A stretch of DNA of 64,000 nucleotides from an uncultured Mediterraneibacter sp. (GCA_934309345.1 CAKRDD010000013.1:1-64000), one strand, 5' to 3'. Shown: positions 14,451 through 24,033, counted from the stretch's first letter. Notes: a model not told the origin generated them from the sequence alone. Numbers and translations: made by a program.

Positions 14451-15416
14451 CTACAGTCTCTGAAAGAGCAGTTCTTCCAATTCCTGATAGGACTCTACCC
14501 GGTTGATTTCTTCACGCAATTTTGCAGAGCCTTTCAGTCCCTTTGTATACCATGCCACATGCTTTCTCATCTCGCGGATACCAATGAATTCACCTTTGTA
14601 TTTCAGCTGTAATCTGGCATGACGAAGCATCATATCACGAACTTCTTCTTTTCCCGGACGTTCCGGCAATGTGCCTGTCTCTTCATATGTGATCATCTCG
14701 GAGAAGATCCATGGATTTCCCTGTGCTCCTCTTGCAATCATGATTCCGTCACATCCTGTCTGTTTCACCAGCTCTTCTGCTTTCTGTGGACTTGTCACAT
14801 CTCCGTTTCCAATTACCGGAATAGAGACAGCTTCTTTCACCTGACGGATGATATCCCAGTCTGCCTGTCCGCTGTAATACTGTTCTCTTGTCCTTCCGTG
14901 CACGGCTACAGCTGCTGCCCCGGCCTCCTCGATGATCTTCGCGATCTCAACCGCATTAATACAACTGTCATCAAATCCTTTTCTTATCTTCACAGTGACC
15001 GGCTTATCAATCGCCTTCACCATTGCACTGACAATCTCATAAACGAGCTTCGGATTCTTCATAAGTGCAGATCCTTCCCCGTTACGCACAACCTTCGGCA
15101 CCGGACATCCCATATTAATATCCATGATATCAAACGGACGCTCTTCCACACGTTTTGCCATCTCACTCATAATCTTCGGATCTGATCCAAAAAACTGAAG
15201 TGACACTGGCTGTTCATCCGGATGGATCTCCAAAAGTGACTCTGTATTTTTATTATTATATAAAATCGCTTTTGCGCTGACCATCTCCATACACAAAAGA
15301 CCTGCTCCCTGTTCTTTACACAACACACGGAATGGAAGATCTGTCACTCCGGCCATCGGTCCTAAGATGTAACGGTTTGGCAGCGTCACATTTCCTATTT
15401 TCAACTGTTTCATCAT
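14451..15416 (-). CDS. dusB: tRNA-dihydrouridine synthase (DusB type)
   Basis: The 321-residue flavoenzyme starts with the TIM-barrel FMN site (ILGPMAGVTDLPFR). The catalytic cysteine is in DINMGCPVPKVV (C104), and IPVIGNGDV and GVMIARGA-like segments (GIMIARGAQGNPW) bind FMN phosphate. It reduces uridines in the D-loop or variable loop of tRNAs. Length is normal for DusB, which is often near greA and lysS in Firmicutes. Confidence 0.93.
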   Translation of the reverse strand: MMKQLKIGNVTLPNRYILGPMAGVTDLPFRVLCKEQGAGLLCMEMVSAKAILYNNKNTESLLEIHPDEQPVSLQFFGSDPKIMSEMAKRVEERPFDIMDINMGCPVPKVVRNGEGSALMKNPKLVYEIVSAMVKAIDKPVTVKIRKGFDDSCINAVEIAKIIEEAGAAAVAVHGRTREQYYSGQADWDIIRQVKEAVSIPVIGNGDVTSPQKAEELVKQTGCDGIMIARGAQGNPWIFSEMITYEETGTLPERPGKEEVRDMMLRHARLQLKYKGEFIGIREMRKHVAWYTKGLKGSAKLREEINRVESYQELEELLFQRL

Positions 15417-15522
15417 ATTCTATTCTTTCTAATCTATAACTATTCTTCTTATTTGACTTTAGTATCATAGTAAATAACTGCCGAAAAGTCAACGTACACG
15501 ATCTGTTCTTTCGCATTCATAC

Positions 15523-15588
15523 AAAAAAGTCTGAATAAATCCGGCAATCACAAAGCTTTTGCAATCCTCCGTTTATTCAGACTTTTTT
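15523..15588. terminator. Bidirectional terminator
   Basis: AAAAAAGTCTGAATAAA (15523-15539) and TTTATTCAGACTTTTTT (15572-15588) form a perfect 17-bp stem with a 32-base loop. It ends the minus-strand ligase operon just after 15598. Confidence 0.85.
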
Positions 15589-15597
15589 ATCTGTCTT

Positions 15598-17130
15598 TTA
15601 ATATCTCTTGATTTTTCTTGAAGCTGTCTTCTCAAATTCTTTCTCGCGAATGATCAGACTATAAATCTTTTTATATGCCGGTGCACCCTGATTGTATTCA
15701 TCAATCAGTTTTTGGAGTTCTACACGGACTTCCTCTTCTCTTTCAAGTCCCTGTTTTTTTGCGTACTCCTCATCTGGATATATTTCTGCCTCGATCACTC
15801 CTTTTGCTTCTCTTACTAATACTTCCTGTACCAGTCTTGAAGAACTTAATTTATTCTCCAGTTCTTCCGGTGAGACATTTTCTCCATTCTTTGTAATGAT
15901 CAGGTTCTTCTTTCGTCCTGTCAGATAGATAAACCGTTCTTCATCTACATATCCAAGATCTCCTGTGCAAAGCCATCCATCTTTCAGTGCGGTTTTTGTT
16001 TCTTCCGGCATCTTGTAATATCCTTGCATTACACTGCTTCCGCGAACCCACAGTTCTCCATCTACGGTCTTTGCCTCGCAGTTTGGAAGAAGTTGTCCTA
16101 CTGAATTCTTTTTTACATTCCATGCAACGGTTGTACTGATGACCGGTGAACATTCTGTCATTCCATAGCCCTGGAGAATCTGGATTCCAAAACGTTCGAA
16201 CAGCTCAATATAATCCGGGTTCAGGTATGCACCTCCACTGCAGATCGTATGGAACTGAGATCCAAATACTGCTTCTTTTACCACTTTTTCCGGAAGGTCT
16301 TTTACGTCTTCTAACTTTTTTGCAAAAGTTTCAATCATAAGCGGTACCATCAGGATCATATTCGGCTTAAATAATTTGATATTTTTTGCTACACGCATCA
16401 AAGAGTCATTGATACAGATAATTGCACCGAGAGAAATTCCTTTCAGGATATCCATACTCAGGCAGTATGCGTGGTGAATCGGTAAAACTGACAGGATCAC
16501 ATTTCTCTCGGGGAGCTTCATATCCAGACATGTCGCGTTCTCAACGAGATTTCTGTGTGTCAGCATCACACCTTTGCTCTTTCCTGTTGTCCCTGATGTG
16601 AACATGATCGTACAGAGTTGATCCGGAGTAATCTCTGTTTTTTCTACTCCTGTGTCCTCATCTATCGTTTGTTCCATCATTGATTTTGTAAGAGAAAGTA
16701 TATTGCCCTCATTCGCTTCTTTCTGCATAGAAAGGATGTACTTCAGTTTTGGACACTTTTCTTTTGCTGCTTCGATCACATCTTTACGAATCTCATCCAG
16801 AATCAGGATTGTTACATCTGCACGGTCGATAAGTTCACACAGTTCTTCTGCCGGAAGTGACACATCCAACGGTACTGCAACATTTCCGCCGTCCACAATT
16901 CCAAAATAGGAAGCAATCCATAGATAAGAAGTCGCACCGATCAATGCGATATGACTTTTTGTTTCTCCCAGTTTTTTCAATAATGCTGTTATTCTCTCAC
17001 TGTCTTCTTTCAACTGTGTGTATGTCTTTGCCGCAATTTCATTTTTTCCTATTTTGTAACGGATTGCGTCTTCATTTCCAAAACATTTTTCTGCATTTGT
17101 AAGAATATCGCGAATTGTTCTATATTCCAT
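15598..17130 (-). CDS. Adenylate-forming acyl/aryl/aminoacyl ligase
   Basis: The 510-residue enzyme belongs to the AMP-binding (ANL) superfamily. The P-loop is FTSGTTGKSKGVMLTH (177-192); the A5 motif QGYGMTECSP and the A7/A8 region LCTGDLGYVDEERFIYLTGRKKNLI follow. The C-terminal lysine motif is EKTASRKIKRY at the very end. It should activate a carboxylic acid as adenylate and load it on the carrier protein encoded 12 bases upstream. The substrate cannot be read safely from sequence. It is the last gene of the TetR-controlled cluster. Confidence 0.88.
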   Translation of the reverse strand: MEYRTIRDILTNAEKCFGNEDAIRYKIGKNEIAAKTYTQLKEDSERITALLKKLGETKSHIALIGATSYLWIASYFGIVDGGNVAVPLDVSLPAEELCELIDRADVTILILDEIRKDVIEAAKEKCPKLKYILSMQKEANEGNILSLTKSMMEQTIDEDTGVEKTEITPDQLCTIMFTSGTTGKSKGVMLTHRNLVENATCLDMKLPERNVILSVLPIHHAYCLSMDILKGISLGAIICINDSLMRVAKNIKLFKPNMILMVPLMIETFAKKLEDVKDLPEKVVKEAVFGSQFHTICSGGAYLNPDYIELFERFGIQILQGYGMTECSPVISTTVAWNVKKNSVGQLLPNCEAKTVDGELWVRGSSVMQGYYKMPEETKTALKDGWLCTGDLGYVDEERFIYLTGRKKNLIITKNGENVSPEELENKLSSSRLVQEVLVREAKGVIEAEIYPDEEYAKKQGLEREEEVRVELQKLIDEYNQGAPAYKKIYSLIIREKEFEKTASRKIKRY

Positions 17131-17142
17131 TTTCTTTTCCCT

Positions 17143-17367
17143 CTACTTCAAAGACTCAAGATATACTACAGCTTCTCCGACTGTTCGGATATCTGCTGCC
17201 TTGTCCTGTTCAATCTCCACATCCATCTCGTCTTCTATTTCACCAAGCATGCTCATAAAATCAAAGGATGTGAATCCAAGATCTTCCATAAAACGTGATT
17301 CCGGCTTGATGTCTTCCTGTTCAATTTCTACATAATTACAAATAATATCTACTAACTGCTCAAACAT
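17143..17367 (-). CDS. Acyl/peptidyl carrier protein
   Basis: The 74-residue protein is an acidic four-helix carrier. The phosphopantetheine serine lies in LGFTSFDFMSML (S34), a variant of the usual DSL motif. Length matches free-standing ACPs. It sits between the adenylate-forming ligase and the condensation-type enzyme, so it most likely shuttles the activated acyl group between them. It is distinct from the fatty-acid-synthesis ACP, which would read GADSLD. Confidence 0.88.
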   Translation of the reverse strand: MFEQLVDIICNYVEIEQEDIKPESRFMEDLGFTSFDFMSMLGEIEDEMDVEIEQDKAADIRTVGEAVVYLESLK

Positions 17368-17429
17368 GATTTTTTCCTTTCCATTCTGTCCTGATCGTGA
17401 TTCTCAACATGATCTGGATCATCTTTCTT

Positions 17430-18848
17430 TTATACAAGCTTTATGATTTCTCCAATTGTAAGTTCAGGATTTTCTGCTCCCTTGAACATAATTTTACATA
17501 AATAGTAATACAGATATTCCAGCTCTTCTCTTGAGATTGCTTTTTTCTGATGTTCAAAGTTGAAATCCAATCCATTATCCTCTGGTCGGTGCATGACTGT
17601 CAGATACATTGCCTGTGTTGTCATTCCATTCGGATACCATTTTGTCTTATATTGAATTCCTCCAAGATCTTCCAGTCCTTTCTCCTGCAATGTCATTGGC
17701 TGGTAAGTCAGGGACATCGGCTCATACGTCAGTCCTTTCTGTGGCTGTGGATATGTCTTGGAGCGATATGAGAAATATTCTGTCGGGTCGTAATTTGCAT
17801 GACGGAATAATTCATTCTGCTTGTCACGGATTTCATATACTGCATCGATAAACTTCACATCTTCTGAAAATACGGTACGAAACGGGAACGAATGAATTCT
17901 TGTTCCACCGGATTTCTTTTCTTTTAATGTAGCTCTTCTGGCAATCGCATTATTGATCGATACATCCTCCTGTCCATTCATTTTCTGAAAGTAAGTACGT
18001 AATCCCATCAATAAAAGACATGCCAGAGATACCCGGTACTTTTCGCAGAAATCCATCAGACGTTTGGTCGGTTCTGCTTCCAAATGAAAGATATCTAATG
18101 CAGAACTTACATCATCTGTCGCATTAAATGCAGAACGAAGCTTTGGATTTTTAAACATTTCCCTCGCTGCATCCAGCTTATCTGTTCCATTAACACCGTT
18201 ATAAACCGGCTCTGATGCTTCAATCAGTTCCCTGAAAAATTCCCTGTCTCGCTGCTGTGCTTTACTTCCGGCTTCATATGCGAGATCCTTCTTTACCTGA
18301 TCTATGTAAGAACACATATCCTTTGGATATGGGACACCTTCATATTTTGCATTACAGTACAGCTCAATAATATCCTTCAGAAATGTGATCAGCGACTGAG
18401 CATCTACCACCATATGATGTCCGAGGAAATACACTCCGTTGAATCCATCTGAAGTGCGGATCATTTTAATCTTCGTCATCAGTGAATCCTCGAGTGGGAA
18501 TGGAACTGTTGTCCATTTCTGCATCGTATCAGCTGCCTCTTCCATAGTCACATTGGAGAAATCAACGAACTCTATCTCCCGTTCTTCTCTGTCCTGCTCT
18601 GCACTTACAACATATTGATATACATTCCCCTCTTTGTCCTTTGCAAAGCGTATCCGCATCCCTTCATTTCTCTCGTATGCTTTGTAAATGGATTCTCGGA
18701 GTACATCCCAATCCAGATCCGTGCCAATTGTCAGGCTTGTACCAATATTCAGCACTGCTGCATTCGGACAGAATGGCAGATAATACAAATGAAATTTTTG
18801 TGCTACTGTCAGTGGGTATACAGGATATCCTTTTCTTGTTTTCATCAT
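17430..18848 (-). CDS. Condensation/acyltransferase-type enzyme (HHxxxD)
   Basis: The 472-residue protein has the catalytic motif HHMVVDA (144-150) of the condensation-domain/WS-DGAT/alcohol acetyltransferase superfamily. A second typical segment with FPFRTVFSEDV and late basic/aromatic stretches follow. As a free-standing enzyme beside a carrier protein it could join an ACP-bound acyl group to an amine or alcohol. The start overlaps the end of the hydrolase gene by 4 bases, indicating translational coupling. The product is unknown. Confidence 0.8.
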   Translation of the reverse strand: MMKTRKGYPVYPLTVAQKFHLYYLPFCPNAAVLNIGTSLTIGTDLDWDVLRESIYKAYERNEGMRIRFAKDKEGNVYQYVVSAEQDREEREIEFVDFSNVTMEEAADTMQKWTTVPFPLEDSLMTKIKMIRTSDGFNGVYFLGHHMVVDAQSLITFLKDIIELYCNAKYEGVPYPKDMCSYIDQVKKDLAYEAGSKAQQRDREFFRELIEASEPVYNGVNGTDKLDAAREMFKNPKLRSAFNATDDVSSALDIFHLEAEPTKRLMDFCEKYRVSLACLLLMGLRTYFQKMNGQEDVSINNAIARRATLKEKKSGGTRIHSFPFRTVFSEDVKFIDAVYEIRDKQNELFRHANYDPTEYFSYRSKTYPQPQKGLTYEPMSLTYQPMTLQEKGLEDLGGIQYKTKWYPNGMTTQAMYLTVMHRPEDNGLDFNFEHQKKAISREELEYLYYYLCKIMFKGAENPELTIGEIIKLV

Positions 18849-19819
18849 TCTATGATTCCTCCTATAAATGAATCCATTGCTCCTTCATAAGCTTCTCTGT
18901 CTTTATAATAACTCTCACAGTGCCCTGCCCCATGGATAATCAGCTTCTGTTTTGGAGATTTACAATTTTTATAAATTTCTTCCGACATACTGCATGGAAC
19001 AAATGTATCTGCATCTCCATGGATCAAAAGGACAGGAACCTTCGCTTTTCTGACTTCACGGGCAGAATTGCACTCATCCAGTCCGTATCCTGCCTGTTTT
19101 TTATTCACCGCATCCGCAATCTGTATCATTGGAAATGCCGGAAGATGATACATACTGTGAAGTACATGTGTAAACACTGCCTTAGGCGAAGTAAACGGAC
19201 AATCTGCAATAATTCCTTTTACCTGCTGCGGCAGATCAAGCCCGCTTGTCATCAATACGGTGGCGCCTCCCATAGAATTACCATGCAGGAGAATCTGAAC
19301 GTTTTCTCCTTCCTGTCCAATCACCCATTCAATCCATCGATATGCATCATAACGGTCCTTACATCCGAATCCAATGTATTTCCCTTCACTTTGCCCATGT
19401 GATCTCTGATCAACAAGAAGAACATTATAACCACGCTTCAAATAATAATTTGAAATACTACCATAATCCGCAAGCCCCTGGCTCGTGTAGCCATGAAAAC
19501 AGATCACTGCTTTTTTGCATTTCTTTTCTTCGACATTTCCTGTTCCCTGGAAATACGTTCCATGAAGCTTCAAACCGTCTTCCGACCGGATCCAGACCTC
19601 TTCATGAGGCTGCTCCATCATCCACTCCCGGCATTCCTTCATCTTTGAAAAATACTGTTCCCAGTCTACCCCGGACATCTTCATCGTGCGTTCTGTCTTT
19701 GCGTTATAACGCATCATTGTTCTTCTGTAAAAGTATGCACTTCCACCTGCCTCTGCTGATACGATTCCCACCAGACCTGCAAGCGCAAGAAGTTTTCCGT
19801 AATGCATCATCTTTTTCAC
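18845..19819 (-). CDS. Membrane-anchored alpha/beta hydrolase
   Basis: The 324-residue protein begins with an N-terminal hydrophobic segment (LLALAGLVGIVSAEAGGSAYF), then an alpha/beta-hydrolase fold. Visible parts: oxyanion loop CFHGYTSQG, nucleophile elbow LHGNSMGGA (Ser), acid in LLIHGDADTFVP and histidine in HGAGHCESY. It resembles the YqkD/BEM46-like exported peptidase or esterase group. In this operon it may release or process the product. Start and stop overlap both neighbours by 4 bases. Confidence 0.85.
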   Translation of the reverse strand: MKKMMHYGKLLALAGLVGIVSAEAGGSAYFYRRTMMRYNAKTERTMKMSGVDWEQYFSKMKECREWMMEQPHEEVWIRSEDGLKLHGTYFQGTGNVEEKKCKKAVICFHGYTSQGLADYGSISNYYLKRGYNVLLVDQRSHGQSEGKYIGFGCKDRYDAYRWIEWVIGQEGENVQILLHGNSMGGATVLMTSGLDLPQQVKGIIADCPFTSPKAVFTHVLHSMYHLPAFPMIQIADAVNKKQAGYGLDECNSAREVRKAKVPVLLIHGDADTFVPCSMSEEIYKNCKSPKQKLIIHGAGHCESYYKDREAYEGAMDSFIGGIIE

Positions 19820-20157
19820 CTTTGCTTCCTTTTTCTGCTATCAATCAGGTTTTTCAGATACAGAGCTTTGTCAATGTTGCCTTCTACTTTCAATTTTCCC
19901 AGTGTTACTGCGAGAACCGGATCCAGCTTTCCCTCATTGATCTTAAATAATGTCTCTGCCGAACAGGTAAAAATCGCATCTCTGTCATAATACTCGTATG
20001 GTTCCACATACAGCTTTCCTTCTTTTACCTCTGCATAAAAGATTCCCTCTGCTTCTCCTGTTACATTGAACTGATATGCAAGATGTTCATTCACAGTACT
20101 TACGTCTGCTTCCATCATCATTCCTTTTACTTTTGAAAACATGTCTGCGTATGTCAT
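19816..20157 (-). CDS. SCP2-like lipid-binding protein
   Basis: The 113-residue protein has the SCP2 sterol-transfer-like pattern: a helical N-terminus, central strands (AYQFNVTGEAEGIFYAEVKE, GKLYVEPY) and the C-terminal segment FKINEGKLDPVLAVTLGKLK. Members bind acyl or lipid-like ligands. It is the first gene of the TetR-controlled operon and overlaps the hydrolase by 4 bases, which supports a lipid-like or acyl product for the pathway. Confidence 0.75.
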   Translation of the reverse strand: MTYADMFSKVKGMMMEADVSTVNEHLAYQFNVTGEAEGIFYAEVKEGKLYVEPYEYYDRDAIFTCSAETLFKINEGKLDPVLAVTLGKLKVEGNIDKALYLKNLIDSRKRKQR

Positions 20158-20191
20158 TTTTCTCTCCCTCTCCTTTTCAGCCTTTCATTTT

Positions 20192-20249
20192 TCGACCAAT
20201 GGTCGACTTGCTATGTTTTTAATCTATCACTTTTTCGACCCACGGTCAA
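20192..20249 (-). promoter_or_regulatory. Operon promoter with two TetR-type operators
   Basis: On the minus strand TTGACC (20244-20249), a 17-base spacer and TAGATT (20221-20226) form the promoter. TCGACC-AAT-GGTCGA (20192-20206) is a perfect palindrome downstream of the start, and TCGACC-CAC-GGTCAA (20235-20249) covers the -35. Paired GACC-N3-GGTC sites are typical TetR-family operators; the divergent regulator is the obvious ligand. Confidence 0.8.
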
Positions 20250-20420
20250 TTATCTATTTCAGACAATCTTTTGTTTCAAAGTGTCCTTTTTTTGTCCGCT
20301 TTTTTATTTCTGTTTTATTGGTTCTTCCGACTTTATTGTGTTATACTTAAAAGGATATCGGTCAATCCCAATCATCTGGAACTGGCCAAATATACTTACG
20401 AATACATGAGGCGGACTTCT

Positions 20421-21035
20421 ATGCCAAAACAATTAAAATACGATAAGATTCTGGATGCTCTTCAAAAGCTTCTGGAAACCAAAGAACTTTCTAATATCTC
20501 TGTCAGTGAAATTGCTCAGACTGCTGAAATTGGAAAAGGAAGTATTTATTATTATTTTTCTTCCAAAGATGCAATTCTTGAAGCACTGGTAGAACGCAAT
20601 TATGAAGCTCCAATAACGACCGCAAGACATCTTGCAGAGCAAAGAGAGATTTCACCTTTCACACGCATGGCTCTGATCTTTCAGGCCTGCCGGAATTCCT
20701 CTGCTGCTTTTTTAAAGACACAGCCATCAACTGTGAAGGCTGCACCAGAGCGGGCTTTTCTTCATCAAAAATATATGAATCATCTCATCGTTTCACTCAA
20801 GCCGGTTCTTGCTTCCATTATTGAACAAGGGATTGCACAGGATTTAATCCGCTGTGCTGACCCGGTTTCTCTTGCTGAGATCGTACTGATTGTACTGACT
20901 GTTAAGATGGATAACACCTTAGTACCTTCAACAGCAGATGAGATTGAACAGACAATCTCTGCTCTTGTCTCTCTTTTGGAAAAAGGAACTGAGAATCCTG
21001 CGGGATCGTTAAATTTTCTGATGGCACAGCTGTAA
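20421..21035 (+). CDS. TetR-family regulator
   Basis: The 204-residue protein has the TetR helix-turn-helix (KILDALQKLLETKELSNISV, then GKGSIYYYFSSKDAILEAL) and a ligand-binding C-terminal domain of normal size. The ATG at 20421 is preferred because GAGGCGG lies six bases upstream; upstream in-frame codons run through the promoter region. It is divergent from the condensation-enzyme operon, and the operators between suggest control of both. Confidence 0.88.
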   Translation: MPKQLKYDKILDALQKLLETKELSNISVSEIAQTAEIGKGSIYYYFSSKDAILEALVERNYEAPITTARHLAEQREISPFTRMALIFQACRNSSAAFLKTQPSTVKAAPERAFLHQKYMNHLIVSLKPVLASIIEQGIAQDLIRCADPVSLAEIVLIVLTVKMDNTLVPSTADEIEQTISALVSLLEKGTENPAGSLNFLMAQL

Positions 21036-21134
21036 ACAGTTTCCTGTTCGCAGCACCTGCATTACACAACATATCCCACTATTTTGAATTGCTGACGATG
21101 ATATGATAAATCATGAGACGAAAGGAGTGTTTTT

Positions 21135-23405
21135 ATGATTATTCGTCCTGTTTTTAATATATTATTTCTCCCTGATATCACTTATTTTTTTAAACGCGAT
21201 TTCTTTCCGGGAGCTGCTGCAGACCAGATTGAAGTCGGTACAGATATTCTGTTTCCATTTTTAAAAAATGAAGTGGATGAGACTACTGTTACTGTAGATG
21301 ATATTTACCCAGTCGGTATGTCTGCGAAAGTCGAATCCATCGGTGATGATGACAGCATCCAGATTCGTACTTTAGAACGTGTCAGTCTTGATGATATTGA
21401 ACTGGATGAGAACGGACAGATTACAGCTACAGCTTCCATCCGTCCGGAGATAGATGATCTTCCTTTAGAAGAAGAGAATCAGACTTTCACAAACCTGCGG
21501 AACGCGCTTCTGAAATTTGTTCAGAATTATCAGTGGGGGATCTGGGCAAGAAGTTATATTATCCAGAGAAAGAATATCTATGACCTCGGTTCTGCTCTTT
21601 CAGATTATCTGAACATTACTTCCGAAGAAAAATATGCAATTGTTGAGACAGATTCCCGCCGCGAACGCTGTGAACTGATTGAAAATGCGATCAAAGAATT
21701 CATGGAAGTGGCCAAAGTCTCTTCTGAAGCACAGGAGGCTCAGAAAGGCGACCAGGAGCAGCTTTACAGAGAGGCTGCAATCAAGAAGCAGATTGATTAC
21801 CTTCAGAAAGAATTAGATGAGATGCACCCGGAAAACATTTCCGATGTCCGTGCTTTTGAGAAAAAGATCCAGGAATCCGGCATGAACGAAGATGCCCGCA
21901 AAGAAGCAGACAAAGTCCTGAATCGTATGAAACAGGAAGGGAAAGACAGCCATGAATATGGTCTTCTCTATGACTATCTTGATTTTGTCACCAGCCTTTC
22001 CTGGAAGCATCCGGAATTTACACCGATTGATCTAAACCGGGCAGAAGAGATTCTTGATGAAGATCATTATGGACTTAAGAAAGTCAAAGAGCGTATCATC
22101 CAGCAGATTGCTGTTATGGCACTGAACCGGAAGCAGTATGGTTCCATTCTCCTTTTTGTCGGTGCGCCTGGTACCGGTAAGACAAGTATCGGACAGAGTA
22201 TTGCCCGTGCGTTAAACCGCGAATATGTCCGCATCAGTCTCGGTGGTATCCGCGATGAAGCTGAGATCCGCGGTCACAGAAGAACTTATATCGGTGCTAT
22301 GCCGGGACGGATCATGGAAGGGATAAAACGCAGCGGCGTTTCCAATCCTGTTGTAGTTCTTGATGAAGTAGATAAGCTTGCGAAAGATTATGGCGGAGAT
22401 CCGGCAAGTGCATTGCTTGAGGTGCTTGACCCGGAGCAGAACAGTACATTTACAGACCATTATATGAATGTTCCATATGACTTATCCAATGTCCTGTTCG
22501 TCTGCACAGCAAACTCTACTGATACGATCCCGGAGCCACTTCTGAACCGTATGGAAGTGATCGATTTTCCTGGATATACGGCGGTGGAAAAATTCCACAT
22601 TGCCAGAAAGCACTTACTTCCAAAGGCAATGGACGCTATGGGAATCCAGAAGAAAATGTTGAAGATAACGGATGGTGCATTGCGCAAGATCATTGAGGAT
22701 TATACGATGGAATCCGGAGTCCGTGGACTTAAAAAACAGATCGATATGCTTTGTCGTTCTGCTGCTGTGCGTCTTGTAAAAGAAGAGGGGCAGGCTCTGA
22801 CGGTAAATAAATCGAATCTGAAAGACTATCTCGGTCGTAAGAAACTGCATCATGACCAGAAATTAACTTCCGCACAGCCTGGTGTTGTCACCGGACTTGC
22901 ATGGACACAGGCCGGCGGTGAGATTCTCTTTATAGAAACAAAACTGACGGAAGGGGAAGGAAAGGTGATCATCACCGGACAGCTCGGTGATGTCATGAAA
23001 GAATCTGTACAGATTGCACTGACACTTGTGAAATCTCTTTATCCTAAAGAAAGTAAGATTTTCCAGGATCATGATCTGCACATTCATGTACCGGAAGGTG
23101 CTGTTCCAAAGGACGGCCCATCTGCCGGCATTACATTAACCACAGCACTTGCTTCCCTTGTTACCGGAAAAGCGGTCAGCCCGGATTATGCCATGACCGG
23201 TGAAGTTTCCCTCCGCGGAGGTATTCTTCCGATCGGTGGGCTTCCTGAGAAACTGATGGCTGCCCAGAGAGCCGGTATTACAAAAGTACTGATTCCTTTT
23301 GACAACGCAGACGATCTCGAGGATGTCGCTCCTGAAGTAAAAGATAAGCTGAAAATCACTCCGGTGAAAAAGGTCAACGACGTTCTGAAGTTATTGCTCA
23401 GATAA
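21135..23405 (+). CDS. lon: ATP-dependent Lon protease
   Basis: The 756-residue protein has an N-terminal substrate domain (1-200), a coiled linker, an AAA+ module with Walker A GAPGTGKT (343-350) and VVLDEVDKL, and a C-terminal serine protease domain. Catalytic S663 is in KDGPSAG and K706 in GLPEKLM, 43 residues apart as in Lon. AAAGGAG precedes the start. It degrades misfolded and regulatory proteins. It stands alone, on the strand opposite to most neighbours. No CIRCE or CtsR-type operator is apparent. Confidence 0.96.
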   Translation: MIIRPVFNILFLPDITYFFKRDFFPGAAADQIEVGTDILFPFLKNEVDETTVTVDDIYPVGMSAKVESIGDDDSIQIRTLERVSLDDIELDENGQITATASIRPEIDDLPLEEENQTFTNLRNALLKFVQNYQWGIWARSYIIQRKNIYDLGSALSDYLNITSEEKYAIVETDSRRERCELIENAIKEFMEVAKVSSEAQEAQKGDQEQLYREAAIKKQIDYLQKELDEMHPENISDVRAFEKKIQESGMNEDARKEADKVLNRMKQEGKDSHEYGLLYDYLDFVTSLSWKHPEFTPIDLNRAEEILDEDHYGLKKVKERIIQQIAVMALNRKQYGSILLFVGAPGTGKTSIGQSIARALNREYVRISLGGIRDEAEIRGHRRTYIGAMPGRIMEGIKRSGVSNPVVVLDEVDKLAKDYGGDPASALLEVLDPEQNSTFTDHYMNVPYDLSNVLFVCTANSTDTIPEPLLNRMEVIDFPGYTAVEKFHIARKHLLPKAMDAMGIQKKMLKITDGALRKIIEDYTMESGVRGLKKQIDMLCRSAAVRLVKEEGQALTVNKSNLKDYLGRKKLHHDQKLTSAQPGVVTGLAWTQAGGEILFIETKLTEGEGKVIITGQLGDVMKESVQIALTLVKSLYPKESKIFQDHDLHIHVPEGAVPKDGPSAGITLTTALASLVTGKAVSPDYAMTGEVSLRGGILPIGGLPEKLMAAQRAGITKVLIPFDNADDLEDVAPEVKDKLKITPVKKVNDVLKLLLR

Positions 23406-23439
23406 AAAGTGGCATATCGTCAAGCGGAAACTAAAAACA

Positions 23440-23508
23440 AAAGCCCATAGCAGGAATTCTGATAAGCTCAAACAAACTTATCATTCAGATTCCGCCATGG
23501 GCTTTTTT
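23440..23508 (+). terminator. lon terminator
   Basis: AAAGCCCAT and ATGGGCTTTTTT close a long, mostly paired hairpin that lies ~35 bases after the lon stop. The T-tract follows on the plus strand. Confidence 0.85.
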
Positions 23509-23560
23509 AGCTCAAAAGTCTAACAAATAAACTGTAATCTCTATCTATTTACGTTACTGT

Positions 23561-23911
23561 TTACTCCTCTGTTCCTTCTTCCGTCTCCATCTCTTCTCCG
23601 AGATAGAATACTTTGTAGAACATTTCAAGAGACTTAAATAATTCTTCCTTTGTATTCTGCAGTTCTTTGATCTTCAGGACACTTCCGATCTCATCAAATG
23701 AGAAATCACCCTCGTTGTGCTCTACTTTCAATTCAAGGTTTCCATTCTCATCAAATACCAGCAGAAGAACTCCTCCAACATCTGCTGTATACAGAACACA
23801 CATGATCTGTAATTCCTGTTTCACTGCCTCCGGGAGAGATTCAAATTCCGGGTTCAGATAATATTTCTGTTCATAGGAACTGGCCGCACACAATACCATT
23901 TCTTCATCCAT
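23561..23911 (-). CDS. DUF6145-like small acidic protein
   Basis: The 116-residue protein contains YEQKYYLNPEFESLPE and DEIGSVLKIKELQ, which I associate with the DUF6145 family seen almost only in Lachnospiraceae. It is acidic, soluble and without catalytic motifs, ending in a run of glutamates. No function is known. It lies convergent to lon and upstream of nothing obvious. Confidence 0.65.
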   Translation of the reverse strand: MDEEMVLCAASSYEQKYYLNPEFESLPEAVKQELQIMCVLYTADVGGVLLLVFDENGNLELKVEHNEGDFSFDEIGSVLKIKELQNTKEELFKSLEMFYKVFYLGEEMETEEGTEE

Positions 23912-24033
23912 AATTCTTTCACCTTATATCACTGTCCACATTACCTGTAAACAGTAATTGCCTTTCTATATTTTCCACACTTACTGCATAATCCCGATGA
24001 CTTATTCACATTCCGTAGTTCTTATCCACCAGG

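Noticed and set aside
14619..15185. 188-codon plus-strand frame opposite dusB
   Set aside because: Antisense shadow of a well-supported gene, cysteine- and histidine-rich, without start signals.
21060..21134. Specific lon promoter or heat-shock operator
   Set aside because: TTGAAT and TAAATC at 17 bases are poor matches, and no CIRCE or CtsR site was found, so nothing is claimed.
23540..23575. GTTACTGTTTACTCC near the DUF6145-like gene, similar to the MITE end
   Set aside because: Only one end-like sequence with a mismatch, no partner inverted repeat and no target duplication.
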